Made by a program: the position numbers and the translations under genes. 64,000 nt of DNA from Symbiodinium kawagutii (taxonomy: Eukaryota > Sar > Dinophyceae > Suessiales > Symbiodiniaceae): assembly GCA_009767595.1 (NCBI GenBank), contig VSDK01025594.1, positions 1,259 to 65,258 of the forward strand, read 5' to 3'. Below the pieces are notes generated by a model. That model did not search any database, was not told the origin of the DNA, and saw nothing but the letters and a program-made list of their open reading frames with translations. The stretch's first letter is position 1. Each line of letters starts with the position of its first letter. Shown piece after piece: positions 1 through 13,500 of the stretch.

Positions 1-350
1 TGTTTTTACGATTTTGACTTCCAAATGTGCTTCGCGCCTAGGTTTTTGAACGATTTTGCAAGTTGCAACTTCCAAAAGTGCTCCGACCCTGTAGTGTTTT
101 TACGATTTTGACTTCCAAATGTGCTTCGCGCCTAGGTTTTTTAACGATTTTTGCACACACCTTCCGCCACAGTCCTCCGCACCCGCCGCTTTAGCGAGGT
201 ACCCTTCTGGACCCTCCTGAGGCACAAAACCTTGCAAAACACAGCATTTCGCGACTTTCCTAACATTTTGGCGCACTCGCATTCTCATCTTTCGCACATC
301 TCATCTTTCGCACATCTCATCTTTCACACTTCTCTTCTTTCCCACATCTG
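1..350. repeat. Degenerate 94-bp tandem repeat plus short pyrimidine repeat
   Basis: The first 48 bases recur almost exactly 94 bases later (1 and 95 onward), with the shared core TTTTACGATTTTGACTTCC. From about 285 to 345 a 16-bp unit, TCTCATCTTTCGCACA, is repeated three to four times with decay. Related words in opposite orientation (GCAAGTCAAAATTG) reappear at 35.5-35.9 kb. No convincing coding frame is seen. Confidence 0.7.
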
Positions 351-475
351 CTCAGGCGATGTGCCCTAGCTGAGTTGTCCATATTGTCGGAAGTTAGACT
401 TCTAAACTTCCTTCGATTATATATGGAATAGTTACAGCAGCAATGAGGTATGTACCCATGGTACCTATATACAGA

Positions 476-590
476 TGCATGTTTCTTAAAATGGGGGTAC
501 CCCTAAATGAACTAGTTTATTTACCATTTATAGCGAAGTAATAAACCAACCTTAGCTTTAGGGGCCCCCCACTGGCTTAAGACACCACCA
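476..590. mobile_element. Family A inverted-repeat element (decayed copy)
   Basis: The left end reads GTTTCTTAAAATGGGGGTACC and the right end reads GGGGCCCCCC...CTTAAGACACCACC. This matches the family consensus GGTGGTTTCTCAAAATAGGGG at both ends in inverted orientation. It carries no coding capacity and is a MITE-like element by structure. Confidence 0.55.
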
Positions 591-837
591 GTTCGAGTGA
601 GGAGAAGGAGAGCTTTCAGGAACAGTTTCTTGGATCCAGCTGTGGACGGGGGGGTGGATGTCGCTCTGATCAAAGTTGCCTCGGCATCAGTTTAACTGGA
701 TGGTGGTTTTAACCATGGCTAGTATTATGCTACTCTCTAGGTGTAGTGGTTAATAAGAGGGATTAATAAGCGACTATAGTGGTTTAACAAGTTAATGATG
801 GATGGCTTATACCCACGAATTCTTAAGTTTTTAGGTT

Positions 838-893
838 TTTTGGGATATGATCGATTGACCATATAATCACTAAAAAGATATTTTTAGCAAGGG
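838..893. repeat. Dispersed repeat E, copy 1
   Basis: GGGATATGAT, then TTAGCAAGGGATCTA, then AGCCACCA occur in the same order and spacing as at 20043-20110. The function is unknown and only two clear copies are visible here. Confidence 0.5.
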
Positions 894-1038
894 ATCTATA
901 AGCCACCAAGTTTACACTGTCATTGTGAGTCATTCTGCCTTGCCATCAACGAAGTGGGTACTCATCCCAACCAAGCTTCGTACGATGTTTGGGTGGATTA
1001 CAGCTACTACCGGCTAGCTTTTCGTCGGCTTCTTGGGA

Positions 1039-1188
1039 TATGGGGGTTTCTCAAAATAGGGGACCCCCAAAATCATCCATTAACAATCATTAATAATGAA
1101 ACAACCATTTTTTGGGGGGTTCAATCACAACAATAATCAATCATTATTAATCAATCATTAATCAATCATATTCTAAGAAACACCAATA
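1039..1188. mobile_element. Family A inverted-repeat element
   Basis: It starts GGGGGTTTCTCAAAATAGGGGACCCCC and ends with the imperfect inverse ATTCTAAGAAACACCAATA. The inside contains tandem AATCATTAATCAATC words. It is about 150 bp and non-coding. Confidence 0.65.
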
Positions 1189-1450
1189 TGATTCATTTAC
1201 CATTTTTTGCCACTTGCCGCCGTTAGACTTTTAGCGAGCGAGGGATCGAGCCGGCGAGCCATCAAGATATTCAGAGTGGGACCCCCTACTTTGCTAAGTG
1301 TGTTTTTACCTATGGGAACTACATGTAACTACCAGTTAGTTATGACTACCAGTTAGTTATTTTAACTTTTTACATATGGAAACTATTTTTACATATGGTA
1401 ACCAGTTAGCTATAGTAGCTACCAAGATGTGTCCTTTTTTGTTGTCCCAG

Positions 1451-1544
1451 CACCGTGCTGATGCAGCTCCCGCCGCCGAGCAGCTGGATGGTTTCTGTGA
1501 ATTGCTGGATGACCCACGTTTGACAGATGGATTCGGCCGTGGAA
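1451..1544 (+). CDS. Putative exon, unrecognised protein
   Basis: It follows a pyrimidine-rich TTTTTTGTTGTCCCAG acceptor. The frame reads through EQLDGFCELLDDPRLTDGF, with codon-like composition and good acidic/hydrophobic balance. The donor is uncertain (GT at 1545 or 1539), giving phase 1, which fits the next exon. A hairpin element begins 18 bp downstream. Confidence 0.5.
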
Positions 1545-4500
1545 GTGTTGGCTCTGATCCTGCCCTACCCTTCCAGTTACCTTTATAGTAGGTAACCAAG
1601 CCTAAAAAGCAATGGTAGAAACCAGCTGGTTACCTACTATAGAGGTAACTGGAAGGGTAGGGCTGGGTAGCAGATTGATTTTCCCATCACCGATAGGAGA
1701 ACTATGCTGAACTGATTGACAATATCCCTGTTCTTCATTGCTGGCAAGTCTACATAGTTTAGGCTGTAATTGATTGTAATTGTGCATGGTCTCATCGCAA
1801 TCAAAGATCTGGGAATTGCATGATATTATATATATATAGATATTTTGTATATATTGTAATATTTGTGTATATCCCTGCTATGAGTTGCAACTGCCTCCAT
1901 GATCAAGCCCAGTGAAACACTTCTATGAAGCATTGTCAATCAACGAGCTTAAAGACATCTAAGCCAACGAGCTATGACTCACCCCAGCTGCTCACTTAGC
2001 TCACCACGAGGCTGTGGCAGCTATCCAGGGCACTCACAGGCGAATCCGATGTCAACGCAGAGCACGAGGCCACCTGTTGATGCCGCGGCTGGTGGTTAGA
2101 CACCTATGTTGTGATCATGACCGGAAAGCCAACGATATGGTGTAGCTGCATGACTACCCTGAGAGTTCTCAGATCTTGATGGATAGCCTTGGGGCTTCTG
2201 CGGTATGCAGAAGTGCTTTGACAAGCCAACATTTCTTCTGGGATCTCCATGGATTTTTGTTTGCATTCAACATATTTAATGATTAACCTTGATTTTTGCG
2301 CATCTTATTTTACCATGATTTACTACACTACTTTTCATAGCCCAAGCAATCCATCACACCATGACCAGCGATGGAAAAAAATGATCGGAAATGACCAGTG
2401 ATGCAGCTAGGTACCAAGTGGTGCTCGCAAGATAGCCAACTTGGTGAACGTGAACTATTTGCTTCATGTAGATGCAGCTAGCAACTGTCATAAGGTTTTC
2501 AAACCATCACTGAACTATTCTCACTATTGTTGGTCATTGTTGATGGTTACACCGAATAGTTGACCAGCCATAGCGATCACAGGCATCCAGCAAACCTGAC
2601 CTATGTTTATATTATTGTTGGTTTTCAAGCATTCAGCATTAATCACTACCATCAAATGCCATCAAAGAAACATCAACATTATATGTTGATATATGTAATG
2701 CATATGTGACAACCACTACACCAAAACTTTTGATCGTATATTTATACAGTACTGGTGGATTTTTGCCCATTGACTCTTGGTCTTCAACCATGAAGCATTA
2801 TGCACCACAACCTATGCTTGTTGTTTATGAATGTTGTGTGACTATTTGCCAATAGTCCTCGGATAGTGTTTCATCATGTATGATTTCGTATGCAGATCAC
2901 TTTGACATATGTCTATATATATGTATATATTTACATGTATGTATATATATTTCTATATTTACATGTATATATATATATATGTGTGTATTATAAATATTCC
3001 TTTATGCATATAATTCTTTGTTTGACCTGCAAATATGTGTGGTATTGCTAGCTCTAGCTCTTAATATCTTTATGAATATGTTTAATCGTGTTGATCCTTA
3101 CGTGTACATGATGGATTGCTATTTGGTGATATATTGCAGTTCATCAGTTACAACCAGTATTTTGATAGTTATATAGTATGAGTATTTATGCTACTTGTAA
3201 AAATATATATATATATATTCATCATCATGAACAATAATATACATATTACATAGATGATAAATGTTCATGATATACATATACATACATGATGTACATGGTT
3301 ATCTATCATGATGAATAATGAATACTGGTTTATACAGATTACATAGTCAACCAGTATTCATCCTTAAATCCATCACAGTTCAGTGGCACGATTGCGAGGC
3401 TCCACATGACCCAAGGGAGATCCTGGGGGAGGAGCGGAATAAAGGGCGGGAGGGTTGCGAGCGCGTTGATTGGTGAAGTCGACTCGTTGCGATACGAGGT
3501 GTGCTTAAGCATGGCTATGAATGGTTCGAAATGCTGAAAACATGTTTGAATACGGTTCATAGTGGTTAAAGATTGTGCTTAGTTAGTATTGATTGAATGG
3601 TGATTAAAAATGGCTATCACTGGTTTTTAATGGTTCATTCTGGTGGAATTTGGTTGGTGAGAGATGGTCAATAATGGCTGATGATGTTTAAATCATGGCC
3701 ACGTAGTGGCTCACAATGATTGACAGTTGGTTGACAATGGCAAATGATGGCCAATTTGAGGATTAAGTAAAGTTTAAACAATAGCGGCTAACACTGCTTA
3801 AGAATTGTTGGAACCATGACTGTAGCAATAGCTAGGAAGACACATGAACCTACCACTTGTTTGCAACAATTTACCGCTACCACCATTACTAACCACTACT
3901 AACCACAACCAACCACTACTAACCACTACTAACCGCAACCAACCACTACTAACCACTACTAACCACTACTAGCTAGCCCAGTCAGTTGATGTGGGAAAAA
4001 GAGCCCACTTCAAAGAGTGAGTGAATGGCATGCAGGCAGGGCACGGGCAGGCCTGTTGTCTTTTCTTTTTTACAAACATTTTCAGACCTATCAGACGGCT
4101 CCCGAGCCAGTAGATTTTAGTTGAAAAACCTATCATCAATCATGATCATGGGATCTATTTTCAATCAACATATACTTTTAAAAAATCAAAGTTCTGACTT
4201 TCCCCCGTCGAACATATTCGTTTTCCTGAGATTTTTTAAGGTTCTGATCCCCCATATCCCCCCGCTTCCATGGTTACGCCATCATATTATAGCATTCAGC
4301 ATCCATTTCCTATTTTATCTTTTATCGATACATTCCCATTCATTTCCTGACAATCGCCTGTCATGCCTGCTATATTTGTGTTGATTTCTCATAGGCTATT
4401 TTATAGTATCAACGCACCCTTGGAATTCCGGGGCTGCAAGGTGAGTTCTATTTGCGTTTTTTCAGCTATCCTCTGAAATTAATTATCCTTTTAAATTCGC

Positions 4501-7500
4501 CTTGTAGATTCTCTTGATGAATTATTCTTTTCAATTCTCCTTTTCAGTTTTCTTTTTCAAAATCTCCTTTCAAATTGTCCTTCTAAATTCTTATTTTGAA
4601 TTCTTCTTTTAAATTCTCCTTTGCAAATCTCCTTTTCAATTCTCCTTTGAAGTCATATTTTTAAGTTTACCTTTTAGATTTTCCTTTCACATGTTCTTTT
4701 TTAGCTTTCCTTTTTTTTACTTTTACTTGTCAATTCTCGTTTCGAAATCTCCTTCGAACTTGTCCTTCTAATTGTTTCTTTTAAATTCTCCTTTTAAAAA
4801 TTGCCTTCCAAATCTCCTTTTAAATTCTCCTTTTAAACTTTCCTTTTGAATTGTCTTTTTTATTTCCACTGTTCAATGCTCCTTTTTGATTTTTCTCTCA
4901 TATTCAATCGAGGGGCTTTTCTGTAATTTACCAGATGTCCGGGTGGTACGTACATATGCTGTCTTTAAATTACAATGCAAAATTGGTGTGCAGGGGGAGA
5001 TGCAACACCCCCTTCCCTTTAATGTAGTCCTGATGATGGTTGATAAGAATTGTTGCACACCTATTATTGGATCAACCCCTTTATTTCATTGAAACTGATC
5101 CAACATTAACCATTTTCATTGATTGTTACAAACCATCATTACCAAATAACCATCATCACACACATACTATTTTGACCATGATTAATATCATTAACAAACA
5201 TGAATCATCACCATTAACCATTGAATCTACCATTAACTCTTGAATACGTTTATATACGGTACTGCTTTGACATGGTACTTTTTTGCATAATTTTACCCAT
5301 CATAACTAGTATAAATCCAACATTTTTCCATCATCTTTCCATTGATGAAATTGTTGGATTTTGCTGGAATTTTGTTGGACTTTTGTTGGAATCGTGTGGG
5401 AATTGTGTTGGAATTTTGTTGGATTTGTGTTGGATTTTTGTTGGAATTGTGCTGGAATTGCAATATGTTGAAAGTTGGTTGGAATTGTGGAGGATTTTTG
5501 TTAGAATTGTGGCGGAATTATGTTGGAATTATGCTGGAATTATCTTGGAATCATGTCTGAAGTATGTTGGAATTATGCTGGAATTATCTTGGAATCATGT
5601 CTGAAGTATGTTGGAATTATGCTGGAATTATCTTGGAATCATGTCTGAAGTATGTTGGAATTATGCTGGAATTATCTTGGAATCATGTCTGAAGTATGTT
5701 GGAATTGTGTTGGAATTATGTTGGAATTATGCTGAAATTATCTTGGAATCATCTCTGAAGTATGTTGGAATTGTGTTGGAATTTAGTAGGAGTGAGCTAT
5801 GTTATAAAAGCACCCTATCAAAGGACTACTATAAATGTCAGTCGATTAACCATACAAACCACTAATCATTAACCATTCCCGACTATCATGAACCTACCAT
5901 TAATCATTGAATCAAAATAGTATTTGGTTCAACAATTTGCATTCAACTACGGCGAGCTGTGAGGAGCAAGTGCAAAGTTTCAGAGAAGCCGCACAGCTGA
6001 ATGTGCAGGTGTGGGCGACGGCTGTGAGGGGTTGCGCGGCTGGAAAAGTCCTGGTGAAGTTCCTGAAGCGCATCCAGTTGGGTGTTTCTCAAGCCAGAGG
6101 GAACCCCACAAATGGTGGGTTTATTACCATCAATGGTTGATACCGGATGATACCTCGGGGTTCCTGTTGAGAACCAACCAGTTCACTGCAGATGCGTTCT
6201 CAGCGACCCTGGTCTCTGCAGTCCTGAGAAGGGATTGTTCAGCAGCAATCTCTGTGTTGTTCATCTACAACGACCAAAAGCCGGACCTTGCACATGAAGT
6301 AATCGGTTTCTCATTTGTGTGAAGTACTGTTGAGTTGGGGTGGACGCTTGCATGTGATTGCATGTGTCTCTCGTAGACAATCTGGAAACACTAAGTGTAT
6401 GCCTAGATCTCCCACACATGTCTGTAAGTCAACAAATAATGGTCAGTTGCTTTAGATATCACTTTACAATCAGTTAGTTTTGCGGTGGTTAGATGGTTGC
6501 ATCCGATCTGGACAACAACTGGAAATAATAGTTAAGACAGGAATTCGATGCAAATGCAGCAAATTAGAATTTGTTTTATTCAAAAAATATGGAGATCAGA
6601 CTTTTCCTTCTTTTTCTACCTCCACCTGCTAGGTCGGTGGACTGCTGTCGGAACATCGAGCTCACCTGGATCAATCCTCCGTGCAGTACTGCAAGGCCAG
6701 CGCACGGCCAGCGCAACGTCTGCGAGCAGAAATTCGCGCAGGTTCCCACCATGGTCCCCAGAAGGTCCAGTAGTGGTGATCAGGACATTCTCACAGCAAT
6801 TCGCCCTGTGGATGGTTTTTTGATGTTGATAATCATTAGATATCCTAAGCAAGTGTTACTACAATGATGATTGATCGTGGTTACTTCATGTTTTATGACA
6901 TTTCTTGTATCACTTTGAGTGAGCCACATGTGCGACACGAGTGCGCAGATGAGCGCATATTTGCAGAAAGTGTTATTCGCAGTCGCATATGTAAATGATA
7001 CTTATCTAGATTAATGCACGTTGCGCGCATTTGAAAACATATACGTATATGCCATGCAAAACATTCAAAACAACGTGATGTCATATTCCTATCCAAACAT
7101 GCAGTATCATGCGCATCTATCTAGATACTTTGTACCGGTAGACTGTCAGATTCCCACATACACAGATAATATCTTACATACATGCAGAAACATCTCCATA
7201 CATGTTTTCATCTCCAAGAATGTTTTCATGGGAAGAAAAACAAAAGTCACACATGCAATGGCACCATGCGCATGCGCATCTACTCGGAACTTACAACATC
7301 ATTCTCCAAGGGCTTTGACTTGGAACCTTGTGGAACGGTGACCTTGGCTCTTGATGTGCATCCCCAGTTGGCAACTGGTTTCTATCATGGTAGGCTTATA
7401 CCTCTTATAAGCTTCCTTAAATGGTTGAATTTCATGATTGTGACCCCATTTTCCAAGGGTTATAACCCTTTAAAGGGGTCACAACAACCACCATGCTGGG

Positions 7501-10500
7501 GGCCACTGACCCTGGGGCCGCCATCCAGCCGTGCCTTGGCCAAGTCACCAGGCAACCGCCATGGTTTTGAAGGACCTTTTGAAACGCAGCGAAGCGTTGC
7601 AAGAGTACTGCCACTGGGATTCAAGCTCCAGCCTGGATGGAGCTGACCTCCCCATGTTGTTGGAAGATAGCTGGGAAAATCTACACATAGCAGGGGCCAG
7701 GGAGCTCTGAGATGGGAAGGCATTGCTTGAACAGTTTCCTGACTGGGTTGATTTGGTGATTTTTGGCGCCCACCAAAAGGATAGCTGGGAGTAGACTCCA
7801 ATCTCAACCACCCACCTTGTCGTGCGGGTGTTCCCAAAATCTGCTATTCGAATGTCTAGTCTCGGGACACCCTCAAATATGGCAGGGAAGAGCCCCCAGT
7901 TGAAGGAACCCAATTTGTGAATAAACCCCATGAACTACTGAACTACAGTCAAATCCAATGTGGATCCTCCCAGTTATATAGTTCCTCCATATCATGTTTT
8001 CACACCCGGTATATGCCAATCCAAGATATAAGTGGATAGAAGCCAATCACCGTATTCATGTCCTTAAACATATCCGTGCAGCCATATCACGTTACTTCAA
8101 ATTCTTTTTATCATACACCTTCCCATATCATTTCCATAAAACTAACACCATATCATCATACGCATGCTTACAACCATATCCGTCTAACCATATCCCTACA
8201 AGCATAAAACTTCCAACCATATCCATACAATCATATATCAATTTCCATACACTCATATATCCATACTGTTTGTATATACATATAGATATATACATATGTG
8301 TTTACTGTTTATATATACATATATATATATACATAATTAAATATGTATATTTGTATATATATATATATATATATCCACTGCATGGATACTTTCCTCCATA
8401 TTTTGTATACATCCAACGCAGATCCATGAACCGATCCATCCTTCGCCGCAGATCGAATCTCCCCTCCTTCGCCGGTTCCGTTTGGAACGTCGCTTGAGGC
8501 CAGCAGCGCTTGGCCGCCTTGGCCTGCGAATTTTCTCCCAAGGAGCGGCCAACCGAGCTCGGGGAGCGACACGGTCATGGGGATGCGCTGCTGGTCACGG
8601 TTGGCATGATGGCTTCGGTCAAGGTGCCCCCATGGGAGATGGTTCATGGTTAATGATGGTTAATGATGGTTATTGATGGTGATATGATTGATGGTCAATG
8701 ATATGGTCAATAGTGCTTAAGTCGCATTAATGATGATGAACATTCATAAAACGATTGTGTGTTGTCATTGATGCTGAAGTCATGGTGATAATTCATCCAT
8801 TCATCATATACAAAGCTGCTATAATCAAGCATTGCTATGTACTAGGCATCGTTAAGCCAGCATCTTCGACGAGCATAAGCCACCATTGGTTACTACCCAT
8901 TAAGCACAGTGAAGCATCATCAACGGCGATCTCAAGGTCCTTAGTTGCCCCATCAACCACCTAACCAGCCATATAGCCGTCGCTTCTCCAGCATTAACCC
9001 TTTATTTTTGTTTGGTTAACCATTTTAAATGCTGGTAAAGCAATGTAAATCATAGGTTTAGTGCTGGTGAACCATCAACCCCCACAGCCACCCCGCGGTG
9101 CAGAACCTCGCGGGTTTGGCATTTCCCTTGCCCGACGTTCGGCCGGCTGTGGACACTGTGAAGCAGGAGCGATTGGGCCGGGGAAGCCCGGTCTCGCTCA
9201 TCGTGAATTGTTGATGATGATGGCTAGTTTGGTGGTTGAGGTGGCTGTTTGTAATGATATCAGATGCCTCATTACAACTATGAATAAATCATTATGTTGT
9301 AATGAGTACCATTTACCACCATTGATTATCAAAAACCATGTGTAATTATCATTAGTGATCTGTTGTTGAGAATCAATGGTTGAATGATGGTTCATTGATG
9401 GTTACTGTAATCATCGTTCATGATGATGGTGAATTGGTGACTTGTTGATGGTCAATGGCTAGTGTTGAATGACCATGGCTAGTGATGGTTGACTCCGAGT
9501 AACGTTTACGGCACGGTGCATTGGTTCGTGGTTGATACCCAGATGTAAACATGACAGTTATAAGTCATAAGATGTTGTTTTCAATGATAGCTATACAATC
9601 AGGCATCCAATTAGAAGATGTTGTTTTCAATGATAGTCATAGTGATGAAATCAGTGGCGATAGTGTTGCGTTCGATCTATTTCACCATGAATGGTGATAG
9701 GTGTTTTCAAAACAATTCCACTGTTACGACGATATATCTTTGGGGATGTGTTGAAACTCCAGTGACCAAAAAAGTACTCATGAATCTACATCCACTAGTC
9801 ATGTGAGTAATTGACAAAGAGATATTAGTGGCCATCACTATTAATCATCAGCCATTGACGAATCAATAGTAATTCTACCCATGGGAATAAGATGCCACTC
9901 TCCGAACCATTGGGAATAAGATTACGAGCAATTCTCACCCTTTGCCCGTGACGTCAACGAGGACAGGAATCATCATGGTCATCAGCATCATCATGTTCAT
10001 CACCATCATGATTATCATCATCAGTATCCTCATCCATCACCATGGTAGCTTTGTGCGGGTGGCCCATTAGATCCTATGATGATAACATAGTGGCTTTGTG
10101 GGGGGTGTCCCATTAGATCCCATGATGATGACATAGTGGCTTTGTGGGGGTGGCCCATTAGATCATTAGATCCTATGATGAGAACAGCATGGTTGATCGT
10201 GAACCACCACTTCCCACCCTTTTGCCCTCTGGGCAAAGGGTGGGAATTGCGCGTATGATTACCACCAGTTCATGCTACTATAAACAACCATGGCTCATGA
10301 ATGTTTGTACTGATGCTTTGTTGTACTATTAACCACCATAGTTCATAACTTTTTGGTTGAGGTACCAGTAACAAAATCATTGCAATAAACCAGTTATAGC
10401 TAATACTAGTATTGTAACTATTACTATAGCTAATTAGCTAATTAGCTATATTCACCAGTTATTAACCACCATAGTTCACAATAAGCCAGTTATTATTAGC

Positions 10501-13500
10501 TATTAACTATATTACTATTACTATAGCTAATTAACTATTACTATTACTATAGCTATTACTAATTATTCTTCCCAGCAAACTGATTTCCTCGCGGTGGACG
10601 AGGCTGCCATGCGCTTTGTTGTGCCAGGTGAAACAGCGGCTTCGAGCCCAACACGCGGCTCGGTTCGCAGCGTCGCGCGAGTTCCGTTTCGGTGGGGTGC
10701 AACGTTGTGGGGCGACGAACATGGCGCCTGGTTGGTATAGGGTTGTGCGACTGTGGATCTGAGATTTGAATGGTCTTGGTTTTCTGGATGGCTTGATGGT
10801 TTGTTGATATTCATGAATCATGTATATGGGCAAGATGTGAATAAATGGGTGATAATCACCCAAAACAGTGGTTGATAAATGTTCGTAATGGTGGGTCCAT
10901 AGATCAATACACCTTCTCTGGCTGGTGGTTTTCAACATGTTTTATTTTCCCTAGTAGTTATCAATATTGGTTGGTTGACTAATATTTTTCATAGGGTTGA
11001 AACCACCAACCAGTTCTATATTTGCAAGTTACACTGGTGCATGATCAATGCGAATCTCGTTAACTTCTTGATACCCATTCGGCTGTGGTTCATACTCCGT
11101 TCTCACAACTCATGTGAACAAACATACAAACAAAGACAACCATATCCGTTTTGGAACCTTCCCTGAGTGCACAGTGTTTCGATATTGATGTTGATCCAGG
11201 AAAATACCATAGCAACTGAGTTGTACTTATGTTGACAGCTCGGATTCTACCCCTTGTGGGATGCCAACCGCTAGGATTTTGTGTCATTGCCAGTTCATAG
11301 CTCAGACATGCGCAGATGATGATTGTATGCCAACCTTTTGAATTTCATCCAGTGTTAACATCACAGCCATATGAGTGTTGTCAACAACTCTACGAGGTTC
11401 TTTCTGCCCGTTCTGCAACCTGATTCACAGGGCTACACTCCGGTAATCCAACGTAGCAATGCACAATCACCACATTTCATGGAGAAATCCTGGGGAACGG
11501 TCAAATATTGGTGGATTTTACATTGCTGTGTTGGATTGCCAGAGGGTAAGCATTGACCCGCCACTCATTATCCCACTCCAGCCATGATCATTCTACGTGG
11601 CTGCCTGTTCTCTGACGGCCAGCGCATCGCGCGTCTGTGAGGACTGCCAAAGTTGCGTCGTGAAGTTGTGCTTGACAAAGGTGAGGTGAGTTCGCCGTTG
11701 ATGATGGGGTAGGAAAACAAGATGGGATATGGCTATGGGTCAATATTAACCAACCAATAATGGTGGTTAATACCCAACAAACTATAGGGAAAACAATGGT
11801 TATAATAGGGGAACCAGGGGTACGGGGTTTTGACCCAGTGCCATATGTGGATGTGACCACAAACATCGTGGGATAATCATGGCGAATCATCGCAATGATA
11901 TCATGAAGTGCCCCACCACGTGTTACTGGTTGCAATCCACAATAAGCAACGTGGCTGATCAAGTCCATTCATCGTTCAGGTTGGTTCTGGTTTGTTGTGT
12001 GAAGCACCGGTCTTGGATTCCCAGTTCCGGCTCAGGGCAACATTTTTTGTTGCATGTTTCTGAAATTTCTGACCCATGGGTAAGTTCACCGGAAAAATCT
12101 GCAAATTCGATGATTTGGCAGTGGGTCAAAACCCTGTACCCCTGGTTCCCCTATCATTCACCATTGTTTTCCCTATAAAATGGTGGGTTATCATTCCCCA
12201 TGAAATTGTTGGTTAATATTGACCCAGCTCGCCATTTACCTGTGGTGATGCAAGTGGTGCTACTGGCGATGTAGAGTACTTCACCTCGGTGGTCGCCAGT
12301 GCTAGGTACGTTGCTTGATCAAGCTGTTGAGTTTGACGAAGGTTGGTTGTACAAGGTGGGGGCCCCTAACCATCAAAAGATTGGTTTGTAAGCAATTCGA
12401 CTGGGGTGATTTCTACTAGTTACAGCGGGTGAACTAACCCACTGCTAACTGCTAGGGGCCCACTTTGTATAGACAATGTTTAATGGTGAACACTTTTTTA
12501 CAGCCTTGGCTGAGAGTCGAGATGTCCAACATCCGTATATGTGTAAGACCATGTTGATTTGTTGACTTTGTTTAGCTAATTTACACAGGTATGTGCCAAA
12601 ATGTGCTAGCCCCAAAACCAATGGTTTCCTAGTAAAATGATCATTTGTTTGTGGGTTATTGTTTGCTCTATTTTGGCACATACCCACATCTTGCTACTTC
12701 ACAACATTGGTAGCTCAGACAAGTCGCAGCGACCTTTCAGTTTCACTGTTTAGATATTGGATGAAGTATTGGAGTTGGTGTTTTCTCTCTGTTGATTCGA
12801 TCCCCAGGTGTTACGTTTCCGTGGTGTTTTTTCTTGCTCAAGTCAACTTCTTAGCCTCCAATGTGTTCATAGTCTCCATGCTTATTTGGCTGTGGATCAA
12901 TATTAACCAACCAACCAATGGAGGATTTACCAACAATAATAAGGGAAAACAATGGTTAATGATGGGGAACCAGGGGTACGGGGTTTTGACTCACAGCCAT
13001 TTCTAGCTTTTGGTTGGGAGAGAGTTGCTCGGAGCCAGGGGTATCCATAAACCCTTCAGAGGGGAGCGAGAGCTACAAGGAGTGGTGAAACCCAATGTTA
13101 GATTTTCATCCCAGAAACAAAGATTGGCACATAGACTTCAACAGAACCTTGAAGATGTTGGATACCTATGCACACTTAGATCATCGTTGTAGGGAGCTGT
13201 GAGATGTAACCATGGCTCCCATGGGGAACCAAGGCGCCAGCCACCGCCCCAAAGCAGATCGCTGCAGGAAGAGGTGATGGAAATGCAAGACTCACATCTC
13301 TTGTCGCTTGGTTTCCAGACATGAGGCTATGGGTCAATATTTACTAGCCAATTTCATGGGGGATAATGACCAACCAATAGTAAGGAAAACAATGGTTAAT
13401 GATGGGGAACCAAGGGTACAGGGTTTTGACCCACTGCCATGATGGAAAAAAGGGGAAAACCCCGTAATGACGAGCGGTGGATAGGACAGCGGTCACCGAA

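Noticed and set aside
5221..5865. Trp/Glu/Leu-rich frames in the TTGGAATTATG array
   Set aside because: Repeat-derived, open in more than one frame.
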